This document shows, piece after piece, positions 16,765 to 25,624 of a DNA stretch of 64,000 nt. Below the pieces are notes generated by a model. That model was given only the letters and a program-made list of their open reading frames with translations, had not been told where the DNA came from and did no database searches. A program made the translations under genes and the position numbers. The DNA is from JBFHRE01 sp041746105 (GTDB lineage Bacteria; Actinomycetota; Acidimicrobiia; Spongiisociales; ZC4RG35): NCBI GenBank assembly GCA_041746105.1, contig JBGTHP010000022.1, positions 1 through 64,000 on the forward strand, read 5' to 3'. The number at the start of each line of letters is the position of its first letter. Position 1 is the stretch's first letter.

Positions 16765-18249
16765 ATGGCTGATTTGATCGGGTCATTCGACCAAGGGACC
16801 ACGAGTTCACGATTCATGGTTTTCGAGCGCAGCGGCAACGTGGTTTCGGCTGCGCAATTGGAACACACCCAGATCTTCCCAGAGCCTGGTTGGGTCGAGC
16901 ACGATCCGATCGAAATCATCGAAAAGTGCTGGGCGGTCGCCGAATCTGCGATGGGCAGTGCCGGCCTCACCGCGTCGGATCTCGATGCGATTGGGATCAC
17001 CAACCAGCGTGAGACCGCCGTGGTCTGGGATCGCGAGACCGGAACTCCTGTGGCAAACGCGATTGTATGGCAGGACACCAGGACGGCTGACCTTGTCACG
17101 AATCTGGCAGGCGACTTTGGAATCGACCGATTCCGAGCCGACACCGGCTTGCCACTGGCAACCTATTTCGCCGGGCCCAAGGTGCGTTGGCTGCTCGACA
17201 GTGACAAGGATCTCCTTGCGAGGGCCGAACGCGGGGAATTGGCGTTTGGGACGATCGATTCCTGGCTGGTGTGGCACCTGACCGGCGGCAACAGCCATAT
17301 CACCGACGTGACGAACGCCTCCCGAACCCTGCTCATGAGCCTTCGCAACCAGGACTGGGACGAAAACTTGTGTGAGGCGATCGGAGTGCCCGCTGCAATG
17401 CTTCCCGAAATCGTGTCGTCGTCCGCCGTGGTCGCCGAAGCAACCGGTCCACTTGCCGGGGTGCCCATCGCCGGAATTCTCGGCGACCAGCAGGCTGCAC
17501 TGTTTGGGCAGACCTGTTTCGACGCGGGCATGGCGAAGAACACCTACGGCACCGGCAATTTCATGTTGCTCAACACCGGCCACGATCTCGTCCAATCCGA
17601 AAACGGTCTATTGACGACGGTGGGATATCGAGTGGGAGACTCGGACGCGGTTTATGCGCTCGAGGGATCGATTGCAGTCACCGGCTCACTCATTCAATGG
17701 CTGAGGGACAACCTCGGCATCATTTCCTCGTCCGAGGAGGTTGAGAGTCTGGCCCTATCGGTTTCAGACAACGGTGGTGTCTATTTTGTGCCAGCATTCT
17801 CGGGTCTGTTTGCACCACACTGGCGTTCTGACGCACGAGGTGTGATCGCCGGTCTGACCCGGTTCAATACCAAGGCTCACATCGCGCGGGCCGCTCTCGA
17901 AGCCACGGCGTTCCAGACCCGAGAAGTGCTCGACGCTATGAACGCCGACTCGGGAGTTCGGTTGCATGAGCTCAGGGTCGATGGCGGGATGGTTGTCAAC
18001 GAGTTGCTCATGCAGTTCCAGGCAGACATCCTCGGCGTTCCGGTGGTTCGGCCCCTGGTCTCAGAGACCACGGCCCTCGGTGCGGCCTACGCCGCCGGAT
18101 TGGCGACAGGAGTATGGAGTTCATTCCGGGATCTGAAGTCGAACTGGCGCGAAGACAGGCGATGGGAACCTGTCATGGGCGAAGACGAAAGGGAAGGCCG
18201 GTACGAGCGCTGGAAGGACGCGGTCTCGCGAACTCTCGACTGGGTCTGA
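16765..18249 (+). CDS. glpK: Glycerol kinase
   Basis: A 494-residue FGGY-family kinase making sn-glycerol-3-phosphate. GSFDQGTTSSRFMVF is the N-terminal phosphate-binding motif, AIGITNQRETAVVWD and NAIVWQDTRTAD are the GlpK signatures, and TYGTGNFMLLNTG with DGGMVVNELLMQFQAD form the C-terminal ATP site. ATG 16765 has a very strong ribosome-binding site; an in-frame TTG at 16747 does not. glpD is 1.7 kb downstream on the other strand. No GlpF gene is in the window. Confidence 0.97.
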   Translation: MADLIGSFDQGTTSSRFMVFERSGNVVSAAQLEHTQIFPEPGWVEHDPIEIIEKCWAVAESAMGSAGLTASDLDAIGITNQRETAVVWDRETGTPVANAIVWQDTRTADLVTNLAGDFGIDRFRADTGLPLATYFAGPKVRWLLDSDKDLLARAERGELAFGTIDSWLVWHLTGGNSHITDVTNASRTLLMSLRNQDWDENLCEAIGVPAAMLPEIVSSSAVVAEATGPLAGVPIAGILGDQQAALFGQTCFDAGMAKNTYGTGNFMLLNTGHDLVQSENGLLTTVGYRVGDSDAVYALEGSIAVTGSLIQWLRDNLGIISSSEEVESLALSVSDNGGVYFVPAFSGLFAPHWRSDARGVIAGLTRFNTKAHIARAALEATAFQTREVLDAMNADSGVRLHELRVDGGMVVNELLMQFQADILGVPVVRPLVSETTALGAAYAAGLATGVWSSFRDLKSNWREDRRWEPVMGEDEREGRYERWKDAVSRTLDWV

Positions 18250-18291
18250 CTCCGAGTCGGTCGTCACCGGAGCGAAAAAACTCGAAGACGG

Positions 18292-18318
18292 TGTCGAAGC
18301 GGCCTGCTGCCGTTCGTC
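18292..18318 (+). promoter_or_regulatory. Candidate ECF42-dependent promoter
   Basis: TGTCGA (18292-18297, next base A) and CGTC (18315-18318) separated by 17 bases, about 39 bases upstream of the DGPF gene. The pair resembles the -35/-10 signature reported for ECF42 sigma factors (TGTCGA and CG(A/T)C; recalled from the literature, not searched). It stands directly before the DGPF-ECF42 pair, where an autoregulated promoter is expected. Confidence 0.55.
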
Positions 18319-18356
18319 GTATCGATACGCTGTCGGAGAAGTCGAAAGGAGCAATG

Positions 18357-18725
18357 ATGGCGAAATATGCAGCTCTGATCTATGACCCGGTCGAAAGCGA
18401 GTCGGCCCAACCCGATCCCGAGGCCTGGGCCAAGGTGATGGCCGAGTACAACGACTTTGGAGAGTCGAATGCCGATGCGATCGTTGGAGGAGAAGCACTT
18501 CATCCAACCTCGACGGCAACCACCGTCAAGGTGAATGGTGGCAAAGGTGGCGATGTCCTTCACACGGACGGCCCGTTTGCGGAGACGAAGGAGGTCTTGA
18601 CCGGCTTCTACATTCTCGAGGCAACCGATCTCGATCACGCGCTCAAACTCGCGGCTCAGATTCCAGGCTCCTGGTACGGCAAGGTCGAGGTCCGACCGGT
18701 TGTCGAATTCGGCCAGGAAGGTTGA
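18357..18725 (+). CDS. YCII-related DGPF-domain protein
   Basis: A 122-residue YCII-related protein with the family-naming motif in HTDGPFAETKEVLTGFY near residue 62. DGPF proteins are typically encoded next to ECF42 sigma factors, as here, and are thought to belong to the same regulon; their biochemical activity is not established. AGGAG at 18347-18351 is 5 bases from ATG 18357 and only 2 from ATG 18354, so 18357 is preferred. The stop overlaps the sigma-factor start as TTGA. Confidence 0.88.
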   Translation: MAKYAALIYDPVESESAQPDPEAWAKVMAEYNDFGESNADAIVGGEALHPTSTATTVKVNGGKGGDVLHTDGPFAETKEVLTGFYILEATDLDHALKLAAQIPGSWYGKVEVRPVVEFGQEG

Positions 18726-19927
18726 CGCTAGATCAAGTCCTTCGGGATGAGGGTGGGCGGATTCGCTCCACCCTCATCCGGCTGACCGGAGACTTCGGGT
18801 TGGCAGAAGATGCCCTCTCGGAGGCGGTGCTGGTGGCGCTCGAGCGATGGGAACGCGATGGCGCGCCCGACAACCCGGCAGCGTGGCTGACCACAACAGC
18901 GAGAAACCGGGCACTCGATCGCTTGCGGCGAGAGTCGCGTCGCACCCAAAAGGAGGCCGAGGCAATGCGGTTGCTGGATGCCGACCCGATTCACCAGCCC
19001 GATGACCTGCTCCGTCTCGTCTTTACTTGTTGCCACCCTGCCCTGTCGCCACCGGCCCAAGTGGCGCTGGCGTTGCGGACGTTGTGTGGTCTGAGTACCA
19101 CAGAGATCGCCAGAGCTTTTCTCGTGCCGGAACCGACGATGGGTCAGAGGATCAGTCGCGCCAAAAAGAAGATCGCGACCGCCCGAATTCCTTATCGCGT
19201 GCCGGAAGATTTTGAGCTGCCTGAGCGGCTGCCCCCGGTTCTGGGGGTGGTGTATCTCGTATTCACCACCGGGCATCATGCAGTGTCCGGTTCACTCGAT
19301 TCAAGGGTTGATCTAGCCAATGAAGCGGTTCGCCTTGGGAGAGATCTGCACGCTCTGATGCCTGACGAACCGGAGGTGTCGGGTCTTCTGGCATTGATGC
19401 TGGCGACACATGCTCGAAGGCGAGCTCGCATCGATGATCAGGGTCACGCCGTGCTTCTCGTCGATCAAGACCGCGGTTTGTGGGACGCCGCCGCCATCTC
19501 GGAAGCAGAGGCGCTGGTCGAGAACAACCTCCGCCGTGGTTCGAAAGGACCGTTCTTGATCCAGGCGGCGATCGCGGTCCTTCACGGGATCGCCCCCTCC
19601 TTCGCCGAGACTGATTGGCCCCAGATCGCCGAGTTGTACCGCTTTCTGGAGCGGGTGTTGCCTACGCCGGTCGTGAGGGTCAACCGATCGGTGGCCGAGG
19701 CGGAGGTGAGCGGACCCGGCCACGCCCTTGAACTGCTGGAGGGGGTTGAGGGTCTCGACGACTGGCATCTGCTCTGGGCCGCGAGGGCCGACTACCAGCG
19801 CCGCCTCGGCCTTTTGGCCGAGGCGGCCACCAGTTATCGAAGGGCACTGGCCTGTCAACCCAACGAACAAGACCAACACTTTTTGGAAGGTCGACTGGTG
19901 GAGTTGAGCAGTCGACCTCCTGACTAG
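18722..19927 (+). CDS. ECF RNA polymerase sigma factor, ECF42 type with long C-terminal extension
   Basis: A 401-residue sigma factor. Region 2 spans about residues 10-80 (EDALSEAVLVALERW, then NPAAWLTTTARNRALDRLRR), region 4 about 105-160 (LCGLSTTEIARAFLVPEPTM, then QRISRAKKKI). From 170 a long helical extension with TPR-like helices runs to the end (HALELLEGVEGLDDWHLLWA), the hallmark of ECF42. No anti-sigma gene is adjacent; the extension is believed to control activity in this group. The start is a TTG overlapping the DGPF stop, which fits the other 4-base junctions here. It converges on glpD through a shared CTAG. Confidence 0.92.
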   Translation: MTLDQVLRDEGGRIRSTLIRLTGDFGLAEDALSEAVLVALERWERDGAPDNPAAWLTTTARNRALDRLRRESRRTQKEAEAMRLLDADPIHQPDDLLRLVFTCCHPALSPPAQVALALRTLCGLSTTEIARAFLVPEPTMGQRISRAKKKIATARIPYRVPEDFELPERLPPVLGVVYLVFTTGHHAVSGSLDSRVDLANEAVRLGRDLHALMPDEPEVSGLLALMLATHARRRARIDDQGHAVLLVDQDRGLWDAAAISEAEALVENNLRRGSKGPFLIQAAIAVLHGIAPSFAETDWPQIAELYRFLERVLPTPVVRVNRSVAEAEVSGPGHALELLEGVEGLDDWHLLWAARADYQRRLGLLAEAATSYRRALACQPNEQDQHFLEGRLVELSSRPPD

Positions 19928-21555
19928 AGGCCTTCGGCCGCCAGTTCCTTCTCGTGGAGGCGTAATTGATCAAGACGCTCTCCTTCGTCCCAGCCGAGTT
20001 CACGACCCATGATGACCGCAAGAAGTTCGGCATCCTCGCGTCCGTGGTCGGGGGTGAACCATGCAAGGTGGCTGCGGCGAAGTGTGAAATCACTCAGGGT
20101 CGTTGCGGCTTCGTAGCGAACGGCATATACGGCTTCGGCGGGGATGGTTCTCCCATCGCCCAACGAGCGTGCGAGTTCTGGTGCACTTTCGGCGATTCTT
20201 GCGACGAGCTCGACATCGGTACCGTAACGACCAATCATCGGATCAACGGCGCTGTCCGAAATCCCGACCTGGGTCAGTCGCCTGCGCATTTCTGGCCGGG
20301 ATCCGGCAGCCCCGACCAGCGGTATCCCGGCCGTGGTCGACCGGTTTCGATGATTGAGGGCGCGGCTCACGCTGTCGGCCGCGTCTGCCGCGATGCGGCG
20401 ATACGTCGTCAGTTTCCCGCCTGCCACCTGCACATATCCAGGCACTGGCTCGTCGATGGCATGTTCGCGGGAGGCTTCCGCCGTGCTGCCTCCTCCTGGG
20501 TCCTTGAGCGCACGCAATCCGGCGAAACTCGAGATCGGTTCGAAACCAGGAACATCCAAATACTTCTTCACGTGGCGTATCAGGTATTCGACATCCTCAC
20601 GACTGGCCGTTGGATGTTCGGGGTCGGTGTTGAAGGCAGTGTCGGTCGTGCCGATCATCGAATGCCCGAGCCAGGGAGTTATGTACATCACCCGTCCGTC
20701 ATCGGTCTCGGGGAGGACCAGTGCTCTGCCGCCGAGATCGAGACTTTCGCGAGTTGCAATCAGATGAGTCCCCTTCGACCGCACGAGTTTCAATGGCGAA
20801 ACCGATTCCATCCCCGGCGGCTCGAACGCGCCGGTGGCGCACAGGACGGCGCGTGTGTCGACTTCGAAGCGATCGCCGCCGATCCGGTCGGACATCAGAA
20901 GTCGAAAACCTCGGTCGGTCTGAGCGACCGACATGACCTCTGTTCGGGTGGCGGCTACCGCCTGATGGCGGTGTACCGCGGTTTTGGCCACGGTTACGAC
21001 CAGGCGGGCATCGTCTGTCTGCGCGTCCGAGTATGCGAAACCACCCGTCAAACCTTCTCCTCGCAGCCGGGGCATGCCATCTTGAAGTTCCCTGGGCGCG
21101 ATCCGGCGGTGTCTCGTTCCCGGACGCCCGAACCCGCCCAGGAGGTCGTAGGCAATCAGGCCGGCTCTGAGAGCGAGCGGAGCACGCCACCCTCGCGATG
21201 CCCATTTGGGGGCGTCGGCGATTCCGTATTGTTGATACAGGGGTATGACGAACTCGAGGGGTTCGAAAAGGAAATCGGCGATCCGTGCGAGGATTTTCTG
21301 TTCCCGCAGTCCTTCCGAGATCAGACGGAAGTGCATTTGTGGCAGGTAACGAATACCCCCGTGGAACAGCTTGGTCGATCGTGACGACGTGCCCTGGGCG
21401 AAGTCGGATCGTTCGACCAGAGCCGTTCTCAGCCCGCGCGCCGAGAGGTCGAGCAGAGATCCGGTGCCGATGATGCCGCCCCCGATGACGACGACATCGA
21501 AGGGTCCCTCGTTACGGAGCCGGTCGATGTGATCGGATCGAGTCCAAAAAGTCAT
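19924..21555 (-). CDS. glpD: FAD-dependent glycerol-3-phosphate dehydrogenase
   Basis: A 543-residue membrane-associated flavoprotein oxidising glycerol-3-phosphate to dihydroxyacetone phosphate. The N-terminal dinucleotide fold is FDVVVIGGGIIGTGS, followed by SSRSTKLFHGGIRYL; TPWLGHSMIGTTDTAF and VQVAGGKLTTYRRIA are further family markers, and the C-terminal helical domain holds RRSHLAWFTPDHGRED. Together with GlpK it completes glycerol entry into glycolysis. Its 3' end shares a CTAG with the sigma gene; its start faces pgsA across 73 bases. Confidence 0.96.
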   Translation of the reverse strand: MTFWTRSDHIDRLRNEGPFDVVVIGGGIIGTGSLLDLSARGLRTALVERSDFAQGTSSRSTKLFHGGIRYLPQMHFRLISEGLREQKILARIADFLFEPLEFVIPLYQQYGIADAPKWASRGWRAPLALRAGLIAYDLLGGFGRPGTRHRRIAPRELQDGMPRLRGEGLTGGFAYSDAQTDDARLVVTVAKTAVHRHQAVAATRTEVMSVAQTDRGFRLLMSDRIGGDRFEVDTRAVLCATGAFEPPGMESVSPLKLVRSKGTHLIATRESLDLGGRALVLPETDDGRVMYITPWLGHSMIGTTDTAFNTDPEHPTASREDVEYLIRHVKKYLDVPGFEPISSFAGLRALKDPGGGSTAEASREHAIDEPVPGYVQVAGGKLTTYRRIAADAADSVSRALNHRNRSTTAGIPLVGAAGSRPEMRRRLTQVGISDSAVDPMIGRYGTDVELVARIAESAPELARSLGDGRTIPAEAVYAVRYEAATTLSDFTLRRSHLAWFTPDHGREDAELLAVIMGRELGWDEGERLDQLRLHEKELAAEGL

Positions 21556-21598
21556 CAGATGAGTCTATCGGTTGCCGGGGAGGGAACAGCCGCGACCT

Positions 21599-21622
21599 TA
21601 CAATCAGAGCTCGGATAGGAGG
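21599..21622 (+). promoter_or_regulatory. -10 box and ribosome-binding site that decide the pgsA start
   Basis: TACAAT (21599-21604) is a strong -10 match, predicting transcription from about 21611. AGGAGG (21617-21622) follows, with 6 bases to an ATC codon at 21629. The only upstream in-frame canonical start (TTG 21572) lies before this predicted transcript begins. Confidence 0.55.
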
Positions 21623-21628
21623 AAGCGC

Positions 21629-22177
21629 ATCACAGTCCCGGATCTCTTGGCACTCTCACGCGTTGTGCTGGTGCCGATCATCATGGCGGTGACCACTTCT
21701 GATCTGCCGAATGCGCTCGGCATCGCTGCCACGCTCTTCGTGATCGCGGCGCTGACCGACTTCTTGGATGGTTATCTGGCGCGACGCTGGAAAGTCGAGT
21801 CGGTTCTCGGTGCCTTTTTGGACACGACTGCCGACAAGTTGCTGGTGACAGGGTCATTGATGGTGTTGATCGCGATCGATCGAGTTTCGATCTGGGCGGC
21901 TTTGGTCATCGTCATGCGAGAGTTCATCGTCATGGCACTTCGCGGTCTCGTGGCGCTGGGAGGTGGTCAAGTCAGGCCGTCTTCGTGGGGCAAGATCAAG
22001 GCTGCCAGCCAGTTCACGGCGATTGGATTGGCCTTCATCCGCTTCGAGCCGCCAATGGGTCCCCTTTATTTCGACCAGTGGGTGATGCTGGGAGCAGTTG
22101 GCCTCACGTTGGCCAGTGGATGGCAATACCTCGCAGGGTTCTGGGAGACGGTTCGGGCCTCTCGGGCCACCGCCTGA
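21629..22177 (+). CDS. pgsA: CDP-diacylglycerol--glycerol-3-phosphate 3-phosphatidyltransferase, apparent ATC start
   Basis: A membrane enzyme making phosphatidylglycerol-phosphate. The CDP-alcohol phosphotransferase signature is complete in DGYLARRWKVESVLG then AFLDTTAD; about five hydrophobic helices follow the family pattern. The first codons read I-T-V-P-D-L-L-A-L-S-R, and family N-termini are M-x-x-P-N-L-L-T-x-x-R, so the initiator should be exactly where the ATC stands, 6 bases after AGGAGG. Length from here is 182 residues, normal for PgsA. The alternative TTG at 21572 adds 19 polar residues and has no ribosome-binding site. Either a rare ATC start or a base error. Confidence 0.88.
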   Translation: MTVPDLLALSRVVLVPIIMAVTTSDLPNALGIAATLFVIAALTDFLDGYLARRWKVESVLGAFLDTTADKLLVTGSLMVLIAIDRVSIWAALVIVMREFIVMALRGLVALGGGQVRPSSWGKIKAASQFTAIGLAFIRFEPPMGPLYFDQWVMLGAVGLTLASGWQYLAGFWETVRASRATA

Positions 22178-22178
22178 G

Positions 22179-23150
22179 ATGACGGTTCTGGTGACCGGAG
22201 GGTCAGGGGTTGTTGGAGCCGCCGTCGTCAGGCACCTAGTCGCCGAAGAGAGAGAGGTCAGGGCGCTGTCGCGTTCTGACAAAGCCGATGCCAAGCTCGC
22301 CCAACTCGGTGCAATCCCGGTCCGAGGCGACGTTCTCGACCCGGTGACGCTCCCTGCCGCCATGGCCGGGTGCGACGTGGTGTATCACGTGGCTGGTGTC
22401 AATCAGATGTGTGTGCGGAACCCTGAATTCATGTTTCGGGTCAATCGAGAGGGTTCGCTCAACGTGTTACACGCGAGTGACGCCACCGGGGTGCGAAAAA
22501 TGGTCTACACATCGTCGGCCGCCGCCATTGGCGAACCCGCGGGTGAAAGAGGTCACGAAGAGGCCACCCACAGAGGGTATTACCACAGCAATTACGAACG
22601 CTCGAAGCATGAGGCCGAACTGGCCGTTTTGAAAGAAACCACCGAGGTCGAACTGGTGGTGGTCAACCCGTCATCAGTCCAGGGTCCAGGCCGGGCGACC
22701 GGTACCGGAAAGCTGATCCTCGATCTGCTCAGGGGAAAGCTGCCCGCCCTGGTCGACACGACTTTGTCGATTGTGGACATCGACGATTGCGCCACAGGAC
22801 ACCTCCTGGCCGAAAAGTTCGGACGTCCCAGGGAAAGGTATGTCTTGAACTCATTCACACTCGAGATGCGTGACGCGGTCGAGATCCTCGAAGCGGCTCT
22901 CGGCCGTCCGGTTGGAGCGAGATTCCTTCCAGGCAGACTGGCCAGACTCGGAGGAGGTTTGGTCGAATACGGGGCTCGGCTCGTCGGCAAGGAGCCCCCG
23001 ATCTGTCGTGAGATGGTTGCCACGATGCTCCATGGCCACCGATACGACGGCTCCAAGGCTGCCGCCGAGTTCGGCTTGGTCTACACCTCCCCAGAAGATC
23101 TATTGCATCGTCTGGTGTCTTGGTTTCGATCGGAAGGTTTGCTCGAATGA
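22179..23150 (+). CDS. NAD-dependent epimerase/dehydratase (extended SDR)
   Basis: A 323-residue extended short-chain dehydrogenase. TVLVTGGSGVVGAAVVRHL is the nucleotide-binding motif, and the catalytic set is YTSSAAAIG with YERSKHEAEL (Tyr-x3-Lys). VVNPSSVQGPG supports a dihydroflavonol-reductase or hopanoid-associated-epimerase-like subgroup; the substrate is unknown. It starts one base after pgsA ends and overlaps the next gene as ATGA. Confidence 0.87.
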   Translation: MTVLVTGGSGVVGAAVVRHLVAEEREVRALSRSDKADAKLAQLGAIPVRGDVLDPVTLPAAMAGCDVVYHVAGVNQMCVRNPEFMFRVNREGSLNVLHASDATGVRKMVYTSSAAAIGEPAGERGHEEATHRGYYHSNYERSKHEAELAVLKETTEVELVVVNPSSVQGPGRATGTGKLILDLLRGKLPALVDTTLSIVDIDDCATGHLLAEKFGRPRERYVLNSFTLEMRDAVEILEAALGRPVGARFLPGRLARLGGGLVEYGARLVGKEPPICREMVATMLHGHRYDGSKAAAEFGLVYTSPEDLLHRLVSWFRSEGLLE

Positions 23151-24052
23151 GCGACGTCCTGATCGTTTCAGAGAGCGCAGCCTCACTGGCGGCTCTTGTC
23201 GGCGAGGACGCCTGGGAGGACCCCGCCGCGGTGCCTGATGAGATGTTTTTGGCACCGGTGCTCCTGGCGGATCCGCATCTGGCCGTTGATGTCATGGGCC
23301 GGATGCCAAACCTGCGTTGGATTCAGTCGACGTGGGCGGGCGTGGACCGACTTCTGAGCGCGGGCGTGGCGGCAGGAGTTGCAGTCACCGCGATGAAAGA
23401 TGTTTTCGGATCCCAGATGCGGGAATTCGTTGTCGGTCATCTCCTCGCCCACACACAGAACGTAGTCAAACGGTTCGCCGACCGATCGTGGGATGTGGGG
23501 CTTCCCCCCACATTGGCCGGGAAGCGCATGGGTGTGCTCGGGACCGGTTCCATCGGCAAAGCGATCGCAGCAACCGGGAACCACTTCGGCATGGAGGTAC
23601 TCGGGTGCAGCCGCTCAGGTTCGCCGGTCGCAGGCTTCATCGAGGTGTTCGGTGTCGAGAAGATCCACGAGTTCGCCAACGGTCTCGACCACCTCGTTGC
23701 AGTGCTTCCGTCCACTCAGGCGACCAGAGCCTTGGTCGGCGACGCCGTCGTCGCTCGCCTGGCCGAAGGTGCGACCCTCATCAACGTCGGTCGAGGCGAC
23801 ACCGTCGTGGTGGAAGCCGTGGTTGCGGGGTTGCGCCGCGGCCACCTATCGCTGGCGGTCCTCGACGTGTTGCCGGTCGAGCCGCTGGCCGACGGTGATC
23901 CATTGTGGGATGAGCCGAACCTGGTCATCACCTCCCACAGTGCGGCCTGGACCAGGCCAGAGGATGTTGCTCGGGTTTTTGTCGAGAACCTCGGACGATA
24001 CAACCGGGGAGAAACGCTGGTTGGTCTCGTCGACCCTGGGCGCGGGTATTGA
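23147..24052 (+). CDS. D-isomer-specific 2-hydroxyacid dehydrogenase
   Basis: A 301-residue NAD(P)-dependent dehydrogenase. GVLGTGSIGKAI is the Rossmann motif; active-site Arg is in INVGRGDTVV, Glu in VLDVLPVEPLADGDPLW and His in VITSHSAAWT. It is closest in layout to the hydroxypyruvate/glyoxylate reductase-like group, which reduces 2-ketoacids; substrate not predictable. Translationally coupled (ATGA) to the epimerase gene. Confidence 0.9.
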   Translation: MSDVLIVSESAASLAALVGEDAWEDPAAVPDEMFLAPVLLADPHLAVDVMGRMPNLRWIQSTWAGVDRLLSAGVAAGVAVTAMKDVFGSQMREFVVGHLLAHTQNVVKRFADRSWDVGLPPTLAGKRMGVLGTGSIGKAIAATGNHFGMEVLGCSRSGSPVAGFIEVFGVEKIHEFANGLDHLVAVLPSTQATRALVGDAVVARLAEGATLINVGRGDTVVVEAVVAGLRRGHLSLAVLDVLPVEPLADGDPLWDEPNLVITSHSAAWTRPEDVARVFVENLGRYNRGETLVGLVDPGRGY

Positions 24053-24083
24053 GCATCGGCCAAAAGGTCGCCTCACCTGCGGT

Positions 24084-24089
24084 TAGCCT
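24084..24089 (+). promoter_or_regulatory. -10 box for leaderless thioesterase gene
   Basis: TAGCCT ending 6 bases before ATG 24096, with no ribosome-binding site in between; predicts a leaderless mRNA. Confidence 0.45.
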
Positions 24090-24095
24090 CGCCCG

Positions 24096-24518
24096 ATGAC
24101 GGTGTTGATGCCCACGATCTCGGAGGTGAACGCGCTGGTGGCGGATAGTTATCCGGCCGCGTCTGGAGCGGGCTTCACCTGTGATGCCATCGGCCCCGGA
24201 TTTGCGATTGCTCGCTGGGTCTTCGACGAATCTGTTCTCCGACCAGGAGGGCTGATCTCGGGCCCGACCCAGTTCACGCTGGCCGACATCGCCTTGTGGT
24301 TTCTCAGTTTCACCGTGGTTGGTTTGGAACCGATGGCTGTGACGTCCGACCTGACCATCCATTTTGTCCGTCCGGCCCGGGGCGGGGACCTGATCGCCCG
24401 AGCCGACATGGTGAGAGCAGGGAAGACCAAAGTCGTCGGCTCTGTCGTGTTGTGGATCGATGGCCACCAGGAGCGGCCGGTTTCGTCGGCTCTGGGCAGC
24501 TACCAACTTCTCCGTTAG
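24096..24518 (+). CDS. PaaI-like hotdog-fold thioesterase
   Basis: A 140-residue hotdog protein. RPGGLISGPTQFTLADIALW is the long hotdog helix with the Asp position typical of PaaI-like acyl-CoA thioesterases, followed by AVTSDLTIHFVRPARGGDL. It probably hydrolyses an acyl- or aryl-CoA. Convergent with hppD, sharing a 4-base TTAG overlap. Confidence 0.85.
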   Translation: MTVLMPTISEVNALVADSYPAASGAGFTCDAIGPGFAIARWVFDESVLRPGGLISGPTQFTLADIALWFLSFTVVGLEPMAVTSDLTIHFVRPARGGDLIARADMVRAGKTKVVGSVVLWIDGHQERPVSSALGSYQLLR

Positions 24519-25624
24519 AGATTGCCGCGCTCGGCCTGGTCCCGTTCGATGGCCTCAAAAAGCGCTTTGAAATTCCCCTCGCCGAATCCGATCGCACCGC
24601 GACGCTCGATGAATTCGTAGAAAAAGGTCGGTCGGTCCTGCATCATCCTGGTGAATATCTGGAGGAGGATCCCTCCGTCGTCTTCATCCACGAGGATGCC
24701 CAACTGGCGGAGGCGGTCGACGTCGATCCCCGAAAGGTCGTCGATCCTTGCCGGCACCTCCTCGTAATAGGTGCTCGGGACGTTCATGAGGCCCATCCCC
24801 CGTGAGCGGGCATCTGAGACGGTCGCTACCAGATCCGACGTCGAGATCGCAATGTGCTGGACACCCGGTCCCTGGTAGAAGTCGAGGTACTCCTCGATCT
24901 GCGACTTCTTCTGGCCGACGGCCGGTTCGTTGATCGGGAGTCTGATCACTCCCGATCCATCCCAGACCACCTTCGACATCAGTGCCGAATATTCGGTGGA
25001 TATGGCCTCGTCGTCGAAATGACGGAGAAGTACAAATCCGAATATGCGCTCATAGAACTCCACCCAACGGTCCATTGCACCCAACTCGACGTTGGCGACC
25101 ACATGATCGATCCGATCCAGGCCAATCGGGGTTGCGAGCGAGTCGGTTCGTGGCACGAAATCGGGTGGAGGCCACACCAGGTCCGGGTTCTCGACAAGTG
25201 AATGAACGGTTTCGCCATATGCCGCGATGGTCGAGGTCTTGATTGCACCAGCATCGTTCTCGACGGTTGCCGGCTTGGCCACGAGTTCTGCACCGCGCTC
25301 CGCCGCCACCTCAAAAGCGTGTTCGGTGTCGGGCACGGCAATCGCAACATCGTGCACTCCAGGTCCGTGTTTCCAGACATGATGGGCCACCGGATGTTCT
25401 GGCGAGAGCGCCGCGGTGACGACAAGGCGGACATCTCCTTGCGAGAGCGTATATGAGGCCGTCTCCCGGACGCCGGTTTCGGGGCCCCGATAGCCGGTGA
25501 TCGAATACCCATGCACCTGCCGGTAGTAATGCGCTGTCTGGTAGGCGTTGTCCACCCAGAACTCCACGTGGTGGAAACCGTTGATCGGGAAGTCATTGCG
25601 ATGAAGGTCGATCGCCTTGCTCAT
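24515..25624 (-). CDS. hppD: 4-hydroxyphenylpyruvate dioxygenase
   Basis: A 369-residue Fe(II) enzyme converting 4-hydroxyphenylpyruvate to homogentisate. Two VOC domains; iron ligands are His in LDRIDHVVANV, His in GVQHIAISTSDL and Glu in FFYEFIERRG. The C-terminal GFGEGNFKALFEAIERDQ is diagnostic. Third gene of the hmgA-fahA-hppD operon, overlapping fahA as ATGA. Confidence 0.97.
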   Translation of the reverse strand: MSKAIDLHRNDFPINGFHHVEFWVDNAYQTAHYYRQVHGYSITGYRGPETGVRETASYTLSQGDVRLVVTAALSPEHPVAHHVWKHGPGVHDVAIAVPDTEHAFEVAAERGAELVAKPATVENDAGAIKTSTIAAYGETVHSLVENPDLVWPPPDFVPRTDSLATPIGLDRIDHVVANVELGAMDRWVEFYERIFGFVLLRHFDDEAISTEYSALMSKVVWDGSGVIRLPINEPAVGQKKSQIEEYLDFYQGPGVQHIAISTSDLVATVSDARSRGMGLMNVPSTYYEEVPARIDDLSGIDVDRLRQLGILVDEDDGGILLQIFTRMMQDRPTFFYEFIERRGAIGFGEGNFKALFEAIERDQAERGNL

